Below are positions 16,831 through 25,727 of a DNA stretch of 64,000 bases, in pieces (the first letter of the stretch is position 1; each line of letters begins with the position of its first letter). This DNA is from Corynebacterium imitans (lineage in GTDB: Bacteria; Actinomycetota; Actinomycetes; Mycobacteriales; Mycobacteriaceae). The notes under the pieces are model-generated. The model was not told where the DNA came from and did no database searches. It saw only the letters and a program-made list of their open reading frames with translations. The position numbers and the translations under genes were made by a program. Where the stretch lies: contig NZ_CP009211.1 in the NCBI RefSeq assembly GCF_000739455.1, positions 1,871,458 to 1,935,457 of the forward strand, written 5' to 3'.

Positions 16831-18084
16831 ATGCCTCAGAATCTCTTCCCGCTCGATTCAACGAAGACGTTCCCCGAACAGGAGCACGTCGGCCACAACC
16901 GCTGGCACCCCGACATCCCACCCGTTCACACGGTGCAGCCAGGCGATTCATTCCGCATCGACTGCCGCGAATGGTTCGACGGCGACATCCACAACGACGA
17001 CAGCGCCGACGACATCCGCGACGCACCGCTCAACAAGGTCCATGCACTGTCAGGCCCGTTCCGCATCGAGGGCGCAAAACCAGGCGACCTGCTCATCGTC
17101 GACATCCTCGATGTCGGCCCGATCCCGCAAGAAGAGGGACCGCTCGCAGGCCAAGGCTGGGGCTACACAGGTATCTTCGCCAAGAAGAACGGCGGCAGCT
17201 TCCTCACCGACCAATTCCCCGACGCTTACAAGGCCGTGTGGGACTTCAAGGGCCAGACTGCCACCTCCCGGCACATCCCGGGCGTGAGCTTCACCGGGAT
17301 TATCCACCCCGGTCTCATGGGCACCGCGCCCTCCCACGAGCTGCTGAACACCTGGAACCAGCGCGAAGCAGCACTGATCGCCACCGACCCCGAGCGCGTC
17401 CCGCCGCTCGCGCTGCCGCCAGAGCCCGACCATGCCATCCTCGGAACGCTCACCGGTGCCGACTTCGACCGTGTCGCCAGCGAAGGTGCGCGCACCGCCC
17501 CGCCGCGCGAAAACGGCGGCAACCAGGACATCAAGAACCTGTCCAAGGGCACGCGCGTGTTCTACCCCGTCTTCGTCGACGGCGCGAACTTCTCCGTCGG
17601 CGACCTGCACTTCTCCCAAGGCGACGGCGAAATTACCTTCTGCGGTGGTATCGAGATGGGCGGCTTCATTGACGTCCACGTCGACATCATTAAAGACGGC
17701 ATGGCGAAGTACGGCGTGAGCGAAAACGCCATCTTCATGCCCGGCAACGTCGAACCGAACTACAGCCAGTGGCTCGCGTTCTCCGGCACCTCCGTCACGC
17801 TCGAAGGCGAGCAGCGCTACCTGGACTCCCAACTCGCCTACCAGCGCGCATGCTTGCACGCCATCGACTACCTCACCACCTTCGGATGGTCGCCTGAGCA
17901 GGCATATCTCCTGCTGGGTGCCGCGCCTATTGAGGGGCGCTTCTCCGGCGTCGTAGACATTCCGAACGCGTGCGCCACGGTGTACCTGCCGACGGAAATC
18001 TTCGACATCGACATCCGCCCCGGTGCCGGCGAACCGCCGCGCATCGATCCGGGCATCGGCGCGCCGCGCTCGTCGTTCGCCTAA
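16831..18084 (+). CDS. fmdA: Formamidase / acetamidase family amidohydrolase
   Basis: 417 residues, typical family length. It matches FmdA through MPQNLFPLDSTKTF, the VQPGDSFRIDC strand, the GRFSGVVDIPNACATVYLPTEIFD C-terminal block (in part), and the central NGGNQDIKNLSKGTRVFYPVFVDGANFSVGDLHFSQGDGE stretch (in part), which carries the acidic and His active-site residues. It hydrolyses formamide to formate and ammonia, and some relatives use acetamide. AGGAGG lies 4 nt before the ATG. The stop overlaps the convergent kinase gene by 4 nt. Confidence 0.92.
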   Translation: MPQNLFPLDSTKTFPEQEHVGHNRWHPDIPPVHTVQPGDSFRIDCREWFDGDIHNDDSADDIRDAPLNKVHALSGPFRIEGAKPGDLLIVDILDVGPIPQEEGPLAGQGWGYTGIFAKKNGGSFLTDQFPDAYKAVWDFKGQTATSRHIPGVSFTGIIHPGLMGTAPSHELLNTWNQREAALIATDPERVPPLALPPEPDHAILGTLTGADFDRVASEGARTAPPRENGGNQDIKNLSKGTRVFYPVFVDGANFSVGDLHFSQGDGEITFCGGIEMGGFIDVHVDIIKDGMAKYGVSENAIFMPGNVEPNYSQWLAFSGTSVTLEGEQRYLDSQLAYQRACLHAIDYLTTFGWSPEQAYLLLGAAPIEGRFSGVVDIPNACATVYLPTEIFDIDIRPGAGEPPRIDPGIGAPRSSFA

Positions 18085-18899
18085 GCCCTGCGCGCAGGGT
18101 TGACGATGCAGTCCTGCAGTTCGATCAGCGGCAGCTCGTCGAGCCCGCGCTCGCGCACCGCGCGCACCATCGCCCCCATCGTCCCAGCGATGTGGGCGAG
18201 GCGCGCTTGCGGTGCGTCATCCATCAGCGCTGCGTAGAGTGCCGTTGCCAAGTCGCCGGCACCGACGACGTTTCCGCCAAGACGCGGCGCGTCGACGCGA
18301 CACACATCGGTTGGCGTCACATCTACCATCCCAATCGTTGCCGGATCCCCAGTCTCCACCGACGTGACCAGCGCGTTTTCGCACAGGGAGCCCGCCGCGT
18401 CGGCGAGCGTGTCAGTGTAGGCGGTGTCAGCCGGGTCGAGGCGCTGACCTGTGAGTAGTTCGAGTTCCCACTGATTGGGCGTAATGGCGTCGGCAAGCGG
18501 GATGAGCGTATCCGTGTAGACGTCCGGGATGTCGTCGCTGACAAAGGAGCCGACCTCCGCGTTGCCGATGACCGGATCACACACGTAGCGCGCCTGCGGG
18601 TTGGTCTGTTTGATGGCCATGACCACGTCGTGGACCACCTCCGCCATTTCCGCGGTGCCCAGGTAGCCGCTAACAAACAGGTCCACCTGCGGGAACGCGA
18701 ACTCCATGCCGCGCAAGATCTCGCGCACATTCTCCGCGCCGAGTACCGGGCCGCGCCACGTGGGGTACTCGGTGTGGTTGGAAAAGTTGACGGTGTGCAC
18801 CGGCCACACCTCGTGGCCCAGCCGCTGCATCGGGAACACCGCGGCTGAGTTGCCGACGTGCCCATAGGCGACGGCCGACTGCAGCGAGATGATGTTCAT
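18081..18899 (-). CDS. pdxY: PdxY-like pyridoxal kinase, second tandem copy
   Basis: 272 residues. MNIISLQSAVAYGHVGNSAA (1-20) and TVNFSNHTEY are typical of PdxY, which phosphorylates pyridoxal to PLP. YVCDPVIGNAEVG, TPNQWELELLTG and the catalytic GAGD (in NVVGAGDLATA) are retained, so it should be active. The ATG at 18899 overlaps the stop of the upstream paralogue (ATGA), so the pair is translationally coupled. It has diverged clearly from its neighbour, most in the middle and the C-terminus (ending ...IVNPARRA), so substrate preference may differ. Confidence 0.85.
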   Translation of the reverse strand: MNIISLQSAVAYGHVGNSAAVFPMQRLGHEVWPVHTVNFSNHTEYPTWRGPVLGAENVREILRGMEFAFPQVDLFVSGYLGTAEMAEVVHDVVMAIKQTNPQARYVCDPVIGNAEVGSFVSDDIPDVYTDTLIPLADAITPNQWELELLTGQRLDPADTAYTDTLADAAGSLCENALVTSVETGDPATIGMVDVTPTDVCRVDAPRLGGNVVGAGDLATALYAALMDDAPQARLAHIAGTMGAMVRAVRERGLDELPLIELQDCIVNPARRA

Positions 18900-19750
18900 C
18901 AGAGTTTTTCCACGCTGAACTGCAACTGCGGATTGGCGTAGTAGTCCTGCGCCTCGACCAGCTTCAGCTCCGGCGAGTCGGCCTCGAAGGTCATCCGCAG
19001 CATGTCGAAGACGGAACTGGCGGTGCGCGCGAGCGCGTCGGCCGCGTCCGCGCCGCGCAGGTAGTGGCCGGTGAACAGGGCCGCAGTCACGTCGCCGGAA
19101 CCGTTGCGCTTGAACGGCAGGCGTGGGGTGCGCACGATCCACGCGCCCTTGTCGTCGACAGCGAGCATCTCGATGGTGTCTGCCGGCGCATCAGGGCGCT
19201 CGACGGAGGTGACCAGCACTGTCGACGGGCCCATGTCGCGGGCGGCGTCGACGGCGGCGAGCGTGGAATCGAGATCGCGCACGTCGCGCTCGGTGAGGTA
19301 GCCCAGTTCGAACTGGTTTGGCGTGATCAGATCTGCGACCGGCACGACCTTGTCGCGCAGCAGCGGCGGAATGTTGTCGGAGACGTGGCAGCCGGATTTC
19401 GCGTTGCCCATCACGGGGTCGCAGGCGTAGATCGCGTTCGGGTTCTTCGCCTTGACCTGGGCGACTGCGTCGATGATGACGTCAGCGATGTCGTCGCCGC
19501 CCTGGTAGCCGGACAGGACGGCGTCGACGCGCGCGAGTGCGCCACGCTCGTCCATACCGGTAATGATCTCGGCGACGTCTGAGGCCGGGATCATCGGCCC
19601 AGTCCAGTGGCCGTAGCCGGTGTGGTTGGAAAAATTGACGGTGTAGACGGGCCACACCTCGTGGCCGATGCGCTGCATGGGAAAAACGGCGGCCGAGTTG
19701 CCCACGTGCCCGTAGGCCACGGCCGACTGGATGGAGAGGATGTTGCTCAT
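18899..19750 (-). CDS. pdxY: PdxY-like pyridoxal kinase, first tandem copy
   Basis: 283 residues. The N-terminus MSNILSIQSAVAYGHVGNSA, the substrate-loop region YTVNFSNHTGYGHWTG, YACDPVMGNAKSG, TPNQFELGYLTERDV and the ribokinase-superfamily NGSGDVTAALFTGH (catalytic Asp) identify pyridoxal kinase of the vitamin B6 salvage pathway. I chose ATG 19750 because homologous sequence starts there; the frame extends 17 codons upstream without resemblance. This copy keeps the more usual PdxY C-terminus. Confidence 0.9.
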   Translation of the reverse strand: MSNILSIQSAVAYGHVGNSAAVFPMQRIGHEVWPVYTVNFSNHTGYGHWTGPMIPASDVAEIITGMDERGALARVDAVLSGYQGGDDIADVIIDAVAQVKAKNPNAIYACDPVMGNAKSGCHVSDNIPPLLRDKVVPVADLITPNQFELGYLTERDVRDLDSTLAAVDAARDMGPSTVLVTSVERPDAPADTIEMLAVDDKGAWIVRTPRLPFKRNGSGDVTAALFTGHYLRGADAADALARTASSVFDMLRMTFEADSPELKLVEAQDYYANPQLQFSVEKL

Positions 19751-19804
19751 GGCACCTATTGTGCACCGCCGCTTCGCGACGCCCGCGTTAAGGGCTGACA
19801 ACGT

Positions 19805-21127
19805 TTAGGCTTCCGCGTCGAGGGGTTCAGCGGGTGGGGCGGGGACGTCGATAAGCACGGTCCTGGTCTTGATCCGGCCGCGGCGGTCGAAGCCGCCCTC
19901 GGCGGTGTAGCGCACGCCGTCGATGACCGTTGATGAGCCCGGCAGCGGGACGCGGCCCAGCTGGTAGGACAACAGGCCGGCGACGGTGTCGACGGAGTCG
20001 GTGAGCTCGTCGTCGAACTCCACCTTGTAGTCGAAGTGGTCCTCAAGGTAGTCCACCAGATCGTCCAGCGGCAGGCGGGATTGCGCGCGGAAGCGGCGCT
20101 CGCCGACCTGCTCGATCGGGGCATCTTCGTCCTCGTCATACTCGTCGGTGATCTCGCCGACGATTTCCTCCAGCAGGTCCTCCATCGTGAGCAGGCCTGC
20201 GACGTTGCCGAACTCGTCGATGACGATCGCGATGTGCATGTTCTGCTGCTGCATCTGCCGCAACAGCTCGTCCAGCGGCTTCGACTCCGGTACGAACAGC
20301 GGCTCGCGCATGAACTCCGTGAGCACCGTAGATGCGGCGACCGGCGCGCCATTCGGACCGAACATGTCCTTCAGGTAGGCCACGCCGACGATCTCGTCGA
20401 CGTTTTCGCCGATCAGCGGCACGCGCGAGTGCCCGGAGCGCACCATCAGACTGGTCGCCTGGCGCGCCGTCTTCTCGCCTTCGATCCAGATCATCTCCGG
20501 CCGCGGCACCATCACTTGGCGGGCAGGCGTCGACGCGAGGTCGAAAATGTTCTGGATCATCCGCCCCTCAGTCGTCTCCACCACGCCCTTTTCCTGCGCG
20601 ATGTCAACGGCTTCCCGCAGTTCCACCTCTGTGGCGTAGGGGCCGTCGCGGAAGTCCTCGCCTGGGTGGAAGACGTTGCCCAGCTTGATCAGGCCGCGCG
20701 CGACCGGGCCGAGCACGGCGTTAAAGAGCACCAGCCACTGCGCCGCCTTCAGAGAAATCGTGTACGGGTTGCGCTTGCCCGCGGTGCGGGCGAAGACCCC
20801 GATGATGCTGAACTGCAGCAGCGCCACCGCCACCACAGCCGCCGTGATCGCCCACGCGTCTTGCTCGATGAGGTCCATCGCCGTCATCGCTGCGAACACG
20901 GCCGCGGTGATGTCCAGCACGGTGTGCAGCATGACCAGCATGTTGATGTGGTTTGCGCGCGAGTTGACCACGCGCAGCAGCGCGGGCGCGCCCGGCACCT
21001 CGTCTTTCACCATGGTTTCTACGCGGGCGCGGGACACTGGGGTGAGGGCGGATTCAACGGAGCCGAACAGGCCGGAAAGCAGCATCGCCGCAATCGCGAC
21101 AACGCCATAGATGATGGTGTGATGCAT
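19805..21127 (-). CDS. CNNM/CBS-domain membrane protein (HlyC/CorC family)
   Basis: 440 residues. An N-terminal CNNM membrane domain has about four helices (YGVVAIAAMLLSGLFGSVESAL at the start; AWAITAAVVAVALLQFSIIGV). Two CBS domains follow (about 205-335; ARQVMVPRPEMIWI, HSRVPLIGENVDEIVGV, HIAIVIDEFGNVAGLLTMEDLLEEIVGEI in part). A C-terminal CorC/HlyC domain ends the protein (RLPLDDLVDYLEDHF). Relatives are linked to Mg2+ or Co2+ transport; 'hemolysin' is a legacy name. It follows ybeY by 6 nt at the end of the phoH-ybeY run. Confidence 0.9.
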   Translation of the reverse strand: MHHTIIYGVVAIAAMLLSGLFGSVESALTPVSRARVETMVKDEVPGAPALLRVVNSRANHINMLVMLHTVLDITAAVFAAMTAMDLIEQDAWAITAAVVAVALLQFSIIGVFARTAGKRNPYTISLKAAQWLVLFNAVLGPVARGLIKLGNVFHPGEDFRDGPYATEVELREAVDIAQEKGVVETTEGRMIQNIFDLASTPARQVMVPRPEMIWIEGEKTARQATSLMVRSGHSRVPLIGENVDEIVGVAYLKDMFGPNGAPVAASTVLTEFMREPLFVPESKPLDELLRQMQQQNMHIAIVIDEFGNVAGLLTMEDLLEEIVGEITDEYDEDEDAPIEQVGERRFRAQSRLPLDDLVDYLEDHFDYKVEFDDELTDSVDTVAGLLSYQLGRVPLPGSSTVIDGVRYTAEGGFDRRGRIKTRTVLIDVPAPPAEPLDAEA

Positions 21128-21133
21128 AAAAGC

Positions 21134-21706
21134 CTAGTTTTCTTCCCGTTCGCGCATCCGGCGGTCGAGTTCTTCGCGGTCGGCGGCGGACGGGAACGCG
21201 TGCGGGCCTGTGGGCTTAGGTTGGTATTCCACGTCGCGGGCCGCCAGCGAGTCGTACCAGTCCGCGAGGATCTCGTTCTGCAGCGCGAACATCTCACGCT
21301 CGTCGGCGGGCTGGATGTGGTCGTAGCCCAGCAGGTGCAACACGCCGTGGACGGTGAGCAGCGCAAGCTCGTGGGCCAGGTCGTGGCCCGCCATCTCGGC
21401 CTGCTTGCGGTCGAAGGCCGGGCACAGGATGATGTCGCCGAGCATCGCCGCGCCCAGCGGGTTCGCGTCGGGGCGCCCGCCGCCCGGGGTCAGCTCGTCC
21501 ATAGGGAAGCTCATCACATCCGTGGGGCCTTCCAGGTCCATCCAGCGCACGTGGAGATCCGCCATCGTCGCCTCGTCGACGAGCGTAATGGTCGCCTCGG
21601 TGTCGGGGTGAACGTCCATGGCTTGGAGGGCGAACGAGCAGACGTCGATAAGCATTTGCTCATTGACTTCCGCCTCGCCGGACTCGTTGAGAACCTCAAT
21701 GCTCAC
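21134..21706 (-). CDS. ybeY: Endoribonuclease YbeY (rRNA maturation)
   Basis: 190 residues. The zinc-binding signature is [11 protein letters not shown] (about 122-132), preceded by [10 protein letters not shown] and LGDIILCP. YbeY acts in 16S rRNA 3'-end processing and ribosome quality control. The tail is longer than usual, ending in a charged [19 protein letters not shown] segment. It overlaps phoH by 4 nt. A copy of the CGTCGATAAGC motif at 21653 encodes MLIDV. Confidence 0.95.
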   Translation of the reverse strand: MSIEVLNESGEAEVNEQMLIDVCSFALQAMDVHPDTEATITLVDEATMADLHVRWMDLEGPTDVMSFPMDELTPGGGRPDANPLGAAMLGDIILCPAFDRKQAEMAGHDLAHELALLTVHGVLHLLGYDHIQPADEREMFALQNEILADWYDSLAARDVEYQPKPTGPHAFPSAADREELDRRMREREEN

Positions 21707-22767
21707 TGCTTTGCCTCCTGTTCGCGCTCGCGCTCAAGCTCGCGCTGGCGCTTCTCGTAGCGCATGGAATTCTGGGCATCGTGCCGGTCGTAGGCGGCGA
21801 CGATGCGGGAAATCAGGTGGTGGCGTACGACGTCCTCGCCGCGCATCTCCTGAAACGCGATGTCCTCAATGTTGGCGAGGATACGGCGCGCCACGCGCAG
21901 GCCAGAGACCGTGCCGCGCGGCAGATCCACCTGGGAAATATCGCCCGTGACCACCATCTTCGAGCCGAAGCCCAGGCGCGTAAGGAACATCTTCATCTGT
22001 GCGCCGGTTGTATTTTGCGCCTCGTCGAGGATCACAAACGCGTCCGAGAGCGTGCGGCCGCGCATGTACGCGAGCGGGGCGACCTCGATGATGCCGGCGT
22101 CTACCAGCTTCGGGATCGTCTCGGGGTCGATCATGTCGCGCAACGCGTCGTACAGCGGGCGCAGGTAGGGGTCGATCTTGTCGCTGAGCGTGCCGGGCAA
22201 AAAGCCCAGCTTCTCGCCCGCTTCCACTGCGGGGCGGGTCAAAATGATGCGCTTGACCTCCTTGGCCTGCAGCGCCTGCACCGCTTTCGCCACCGCGAGG
22301 TAGGTCTTGCCGGAGCCTGCCGGGCCGATGCCGAAGGTAATGGTGTGCTCGTCGATCGCGTCAACGTAGGCGCGCTGGCCCGTCGTTTTCGGGCGGATCA
22401 CTTTGCCGCGCCGAGCGACGATCTCCGCGCCGAGGACGTCTGCGGCTGACTCCGGCGCCTCCGCCTCCGTGATGCGCACGGCTTGGACGACGGTGTCTTG
22501 GTCGACCGGCACGCCGCGGCGGGCCATGGACTCCAGCTCGTCGACCACGCGCGCAGCTGAGAGCACCTCGGCCTCCGTGCCGCGCACCGTCAAGGTTGTG
22601 CCACGCGCGTGTAGGTTCGCCGCGAGCTGCCGGTTAAGCACCCGCAGGTTCGCGTCGTTGACGCCGAGGACCGCCTGCGCGTAGGCCGAATCGAGGTCAA
22701 GCTTGCGGGTCACCTTCGCCGAATCGCCTGCGGTAAGTGAAGAATTCACGTCATTGTGATTGTGCAT
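21703..22767 (-). CDS. phoH: PhoH-like ATPase
   Basis: 354 residues. It has the PhoH P-loop [21 protein letters not shown] (in part, about 142-160), [18 protein letters not shown], and the Walker B region [23 protein letters not shown] (in part). An N-terminal KH-like segment ([18 protein letters not shown]) is present. PhoH proteins are cytosolic ATPases or helicases encoded next to ybeY and are implicated in RNA metabolism. ATG start at 22767; 13 nt separate it from rsmE. Confidence 0.95.
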   Translation of the reverse strand: MHNHNDVNSSLTAGDSAKVTRKLDLDSAYAQAVLGVNDANLRVLNRQLAANLHARGTTLTVRGTEAEVLSAARVVDELESMARRGVPVDQDTVVQAVRITEAEAPESAADVLGAEIVARRGKVIRPKTTGQRAYVDAIDEHTITFGIGPAGSGKTYLAVAKAVQALQAKEVKRIILTRPAVEAGEKLGFLPGTLSDKIDPYLRPLYDALRDMIDPETIPKLVDAGIIEVAPLAYMRGRTLSDAFVILDEAQNTTGAQMKMFLTRLGFGSKMVVTGDISQVDLPRGTVSGLRVARRILANIEDIAFQEMRGEDVVRHHLISRIVAAYDRHDAQNSMRYEKRQRELEREREQEAKQ

Positions 22768-22780
22768 TGTGCTCCCAACG

Positions 22781-23485
22781 CTACCAGCGAGATGTCAACG
22801 CGCCGATGGCGCACAGTGCCGCAAACCCGGCGCTCGCTGTGCGCAGGACCTGCGGCCCCAGCCGCACGGGCTGGGCCCCGAGCAAATCTAACTCATCCTG
22901 GCCGATCCCGCCCTCTGGGCCGACCAGGACATACAGCGTTTCGTCGGTGGGGAATTCGACGTCGGTAATCGGCGTGGTCGCGTCCTCGTGCAACACGATC
23001 GCGTGCGCGCCGCGCAGGCGCTCGGCGAGCTGGTTCGTGGTGACGGTGGCGTGCACTTCCGGCCAGAACGCGCGGCGCGCCTGCTTCGCCGACGCCACCG
23101 CCTGGTTGCGCCACTTCTGCACTTGCTTGTCCTGCTTGTCCGCGCTCCAACGGGCGATGGTGCGGTGCGAGATCCACGGGATGATGCCGTCGATGCCGCC
23201 TTGGACAGCGAGGTCGACCGCCAGCTCCGCGCGCTCTGACTTCGGCACCGCCTGCACGAGTACCACCTGCGGCTGCGGCGGCTTTTCGGTGTGGCTGGCG
23301 ACGACGTCGCCGGAAACGCGCTCGCGGGTGCATTCGCGGACGGTGACTTCGGCGGTGTGGCCGGCGCCGTCGACAAGCATGATGCGATCGCCGGGGTTGA
23401 TGCGCTTAACGTGCGCATGTTTCGCTTCCGCGCCGGTAAGCACGCCGTCGGCGGGCCGCGACGCGTAGAAGTACGGCAGGCTCAT
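22781..23485 (-). CDS. rsmE: 16S rRNA (uracil-1498-N3)-methyltransferase
   Basis: 234 residues. The N-terminal PUA-like part (LPYFYASRPADG, HAHVKRINPGDRIMLVDGAG in part) and the C-terminal SPOUT knot with LYVLVGPEGGIGQDELDLL (about 185-205) and the final LRTASAGFAAL define RsmE, which methylates U1498 in the ribosomal decoding region. It shares one base with the dnaJ2 stop, so the two are coupled. Confidence 0.94.
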   Translation of the reverse strand: MSLPYFYASRPADGVLTGAEAKHAHVKRINPGDRIMLVDGAGHTAEVTVRECTRERVSGDVVASHTEKPPQPQVVLVQAVPKSERAELAVDLAVQGGIDGIIPWISHRTIARWSADKQDKQVQKWRNQAVASAKQARRAFWPEVHATVTTNQLAERLRGAHAIVLHEDATTPITDVEFPTDETLYVLVGPEGGIGQDELDLLGAQPVRLGPQVLRTASAGFAALCAIGALTSRW

Positions 23486-24627
23486 TAGCGACGGAACCTG
23501 TCACGCATACGCGAGAAGAAGCCCTCGCCGCCGCCGTCTTCGCCGGTGTGCACGCGCGCCGTGTCCGCGTGACCCTCGCGTAGCTTCTCCAGGCTGTCGC
23601 GCTCCTCCTTCGACAGCTCGGTCGGCACGACAACCTGCACGTGCGCGACCATGTCGCCGGCGCCTTCGGCGCGCAGCTTCGGCATCCCCTCGCCGGCAAG
23701 CACGATCTGCTCGCCCGGCTGCACGCCCGCGGGCACGTCGATCGTGGTGGTCTCGCCCGCCAGGTTGTCCACGTGCAGCGCGGTGCCGAGCGCCGCGTCG
23801 TACATGGGCAGACGCAGCTCGAGGTGCAAGTCGTTGCCCTCGCGTGCGAAGACCTTGTGCGGGGTGGTGTGGACCTCGACGTACAGGTCGCCGGCCGGGC
23901 CGCCACCGTGGCCAACCTCGCCCTGATCCGCCATGCGGATGCGCATGCCGGAGGCGATGCCTGCCGGGATCTTCACCGTCAGGTCGCGGGTGGCGCGCAC
24001 GCGGCCGTCGCCGGCGCACTGGCGGCAGGGATCGGTGATGATTTCGCCGTAGCCGTGACACTTCGGGCACTCGTGCGTGGTCATCACGTTGCCCAGGAAG
24101 GACTGCTGCATCTCCTGGACCGCGCCGTGGCCCTTGCAGTAATCACAGGTCTCCGGCTTCGCGCCCGACTCGGAGCCGGAGCCGTGGCACTTGTCGCACA
24201 GCACTGCGGTGTCCACGGTGACTTCCTTACGCACGCCGGAAAACGCCTCTTCCAGGGTGATCTGGGTGCGCAGCAGCGCGTCGTTGCCCGGCTGGACGCG
24301 GGAGCGCGGCTCGCGTCCACCGGTGCCGCCGCCGAAGAACGCCTCGAAGATGTCGCCGACGCCGCCAAATCCGCCGAAGCCGCCTGCACCGCCGGGTGCG
24401 CCGCCGCCCTGCTCCATCGGGTCGCCGCCGCGGTCGACGATGCTGCGTTTCTTCGGATCCAGCAGCACCTCCTGGGCGAGCGAGAGCTCCGCGAACTTCT
24501 CCGCCGCCTCCTCGGACGGGTTCACGTCCGGGTGGTATTTTCGGGCGAGCTTGCGGTACGCCTTCTTAATCTCCTGCTCGGTGGCTTCCCGGTCCACGCC
24601 GAGGATGCCGTAATAGTCACGTGCCAA
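23485..24627 (-). CDS. dnaJ2: Chaperone DnaJ, second corynebacterial type
   Basis: 380 residues. The J-domain has [12 protein letters not shown] with the HPD triad (about 32-34). A Gly/Phe-rich linker (about 75-110) precedes four CxxCxGxG zinc repeats ([32 protein letters not shown]; about 140-210) and the substrate-binding domain. It works with DnaK as co-chaperone. It is encoded after hrcA, the usual place of dnaJ2 in this group; a dnaK-linked dnaJ1 is presumably elsewhere. Confidence 0.95.
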   Translation of the reverse strand: MARDYYGILGVDREATEQEIKKAYRKLARKYHPDVNPSEEAAEKFAELSLAQEVLLDPKKRSIVDRGGDPMEQGGGAPGGAGGFGGFGGVGDIFEAFFGGGTGGREPRSRVQPGNDALLRTQITLEEAFSGVRKEVTVDTAVLCDKCHGSGSESGAKPETCDYCKGHGAVQEMQQSFLGNVMTTHECPKCHGYGEIITDPCRQCAGDGRVRATRDLTVKIPAGIASGMRIRMADQGEVGHGGGPAGDLYVEVHTTPHKVFAREGNDLHLELRLPMYDAALGTALHVDNLAGETTTIDVPAGVQPGEQIVLAGEGMPKLRAEGAGDMVAHVQVVVPTELSKEERDSLEKLREGHADTARVHTGEDGGGEGFFSRMRDRFRR

Positions 24628-24676
24628 AATTCATACCTTTCACAGTGTTAGACGTTCATATGCGGCGCATGCCGCG

Positions 24677-25696
24677 TTATTCGCCCTGCAGGATGCGGCT
24701 GATGTAGCGGGCGACGGTGGCAACCTTCTGCATGGTACCGGGGTAGTCCATGTAGGTCGGCCCCACCACCCCGAGCCCGCCGAGCGCCTCATCGCCGGAT
24801 CCATACGCAGTTGTAACAATTGCTGCCTGGGAAAATTCCTCGTTCTCGTTTTCGCGCCCGATGCGTACCGAGACCCGCTCCAGATCTTGCGCGGTGGCGA
24901 GCAGCTTCAGCACCACGACTTGTTGCTCGAGCGCGTCGATGACGCTGTGCAGGTCGGCGAGTCGGTGCACGGTGAGGTTGCCTGCCCCCGCAATGAGTAG
25001 CCGGTCCGCGGTGGTGTCGACGAGCGTGTCTACCAGCACCGCGGTGCAACGCGAGACCGCGTCGGCGAGTTCGCGCGGGGCGCGCGCGTGCAGGGTGGAC
25101 AGCCCGGCGGTGGCCTCGCGCATGGTGCGGCCGACGAGGATGTCGTTGAGCAGGTCGCGCAGCACCGGCACGTGCGCGTCCGCGAGCGGGCTCGCCAGCT
25201 CCACGTTGCGCTGGTCCACGCGACCGGAATCCGTGATCACGACCAGCAGCAGGCGCGTCGGCGTGAGCGCGACGACCTCGCAGTGCTTGACCCGCGAGAT
25301 CTCCAGGTTGGGCAGCTGCACGACGGCGGCCTGGTTGGTCAGCTGCGCGAGCAGCTGCACGCTGCGGCGCAGCACGTCCTCGAGGTCGACGCCGTGCTCA
25401 AGGAAGTCGAGGATGGCGTGGCGTTCGGCCACCGACAGCGGCTTGACGTCGTCGTGCAGCGCGTCAACGAATGCGCGGTAGCCGGCCTGCGTGGGGATGC
25501 GCCCTGACGAGGTGTGGGTTTGGCTGATGTAGCCCTGTTGTTCCAGCACGCTCATGTCGTTGCGGATGGTCGCCGAGCTCACGCCCAGCTTGTGGCGCTC
25601 CACCAGCGCCTTGGATCCGACGGGTTCTTGCTGCGCGATGTAGTCGGCAACGATTGCGCGCAGCACCGCGCGGCGGCGGTCATCAGCAGCACTCAT
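24677..25696 (-). CDS. hrcA: Heat-inducible transcription repressor HrcA
   Basis: 339 residues. The winged-helix region ([23 protein letters not shown] in part, about 5-27; [18 protein letters not shown], about 38-55) and the GAF-like C-terminal half match HrcA, which binds CIRCE and represses chaperone genes. I chose the ATG at 25696, which follows GAGAGGGAG by 6 nt, rather than the GTG two codons earlier. The start codon overlaps a CIRCE-like half-site. Confidence 0.95.
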   Translation of the reverse strand: MSAADDRRRAVLRAIVADYIAQQEPVGSKALVERHKLGVSSATIRNDMSVLEQQGYISQTHTSSGRIPTQAGYRAFVDALHDDVKPLSVAERHAILDFLEHGVDLEDVLRRSVQLLAQLTNQAAVVQLPNLEISRVKHCEVVALTPTRLLLVVITDSGRVDQRNVELASPLADAHVPVLRDLLNDILVGRTMREATAGLSTLHARAPRELADAVSRCTAVLVDTLVDTTADRLLIAGAGNLTVHRLADLHSVIDALEQQVVVLKLLATAQDLERVSVRIGRENENEEFSQAAIVTTAYGSGDEALGGLGVVGPTYMDYPGTMQKVATVARYISRILQGE

Positions 25697-25722
25697 TAGC
25701 ACTCCCTCTCATCGACTGCCAG
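25696..25722. promoter_or_regulatory. Degenerate CIRCE element at the hrcA start
   Basis: Plus strand TTAGCACTC (25696-25704, 9/9 to the consensus), then exactly 9 nt, then GACTGCCAG (25714-25722, 6/9 to GAGTGCTAA). This is 15 of 18 conserved positions at the correct spacing, directly on the hrcA initiation region. It suggests that HrcA represses its own gene. Confidence 0.5.
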
Positions 25723-25727
25723 CTATC

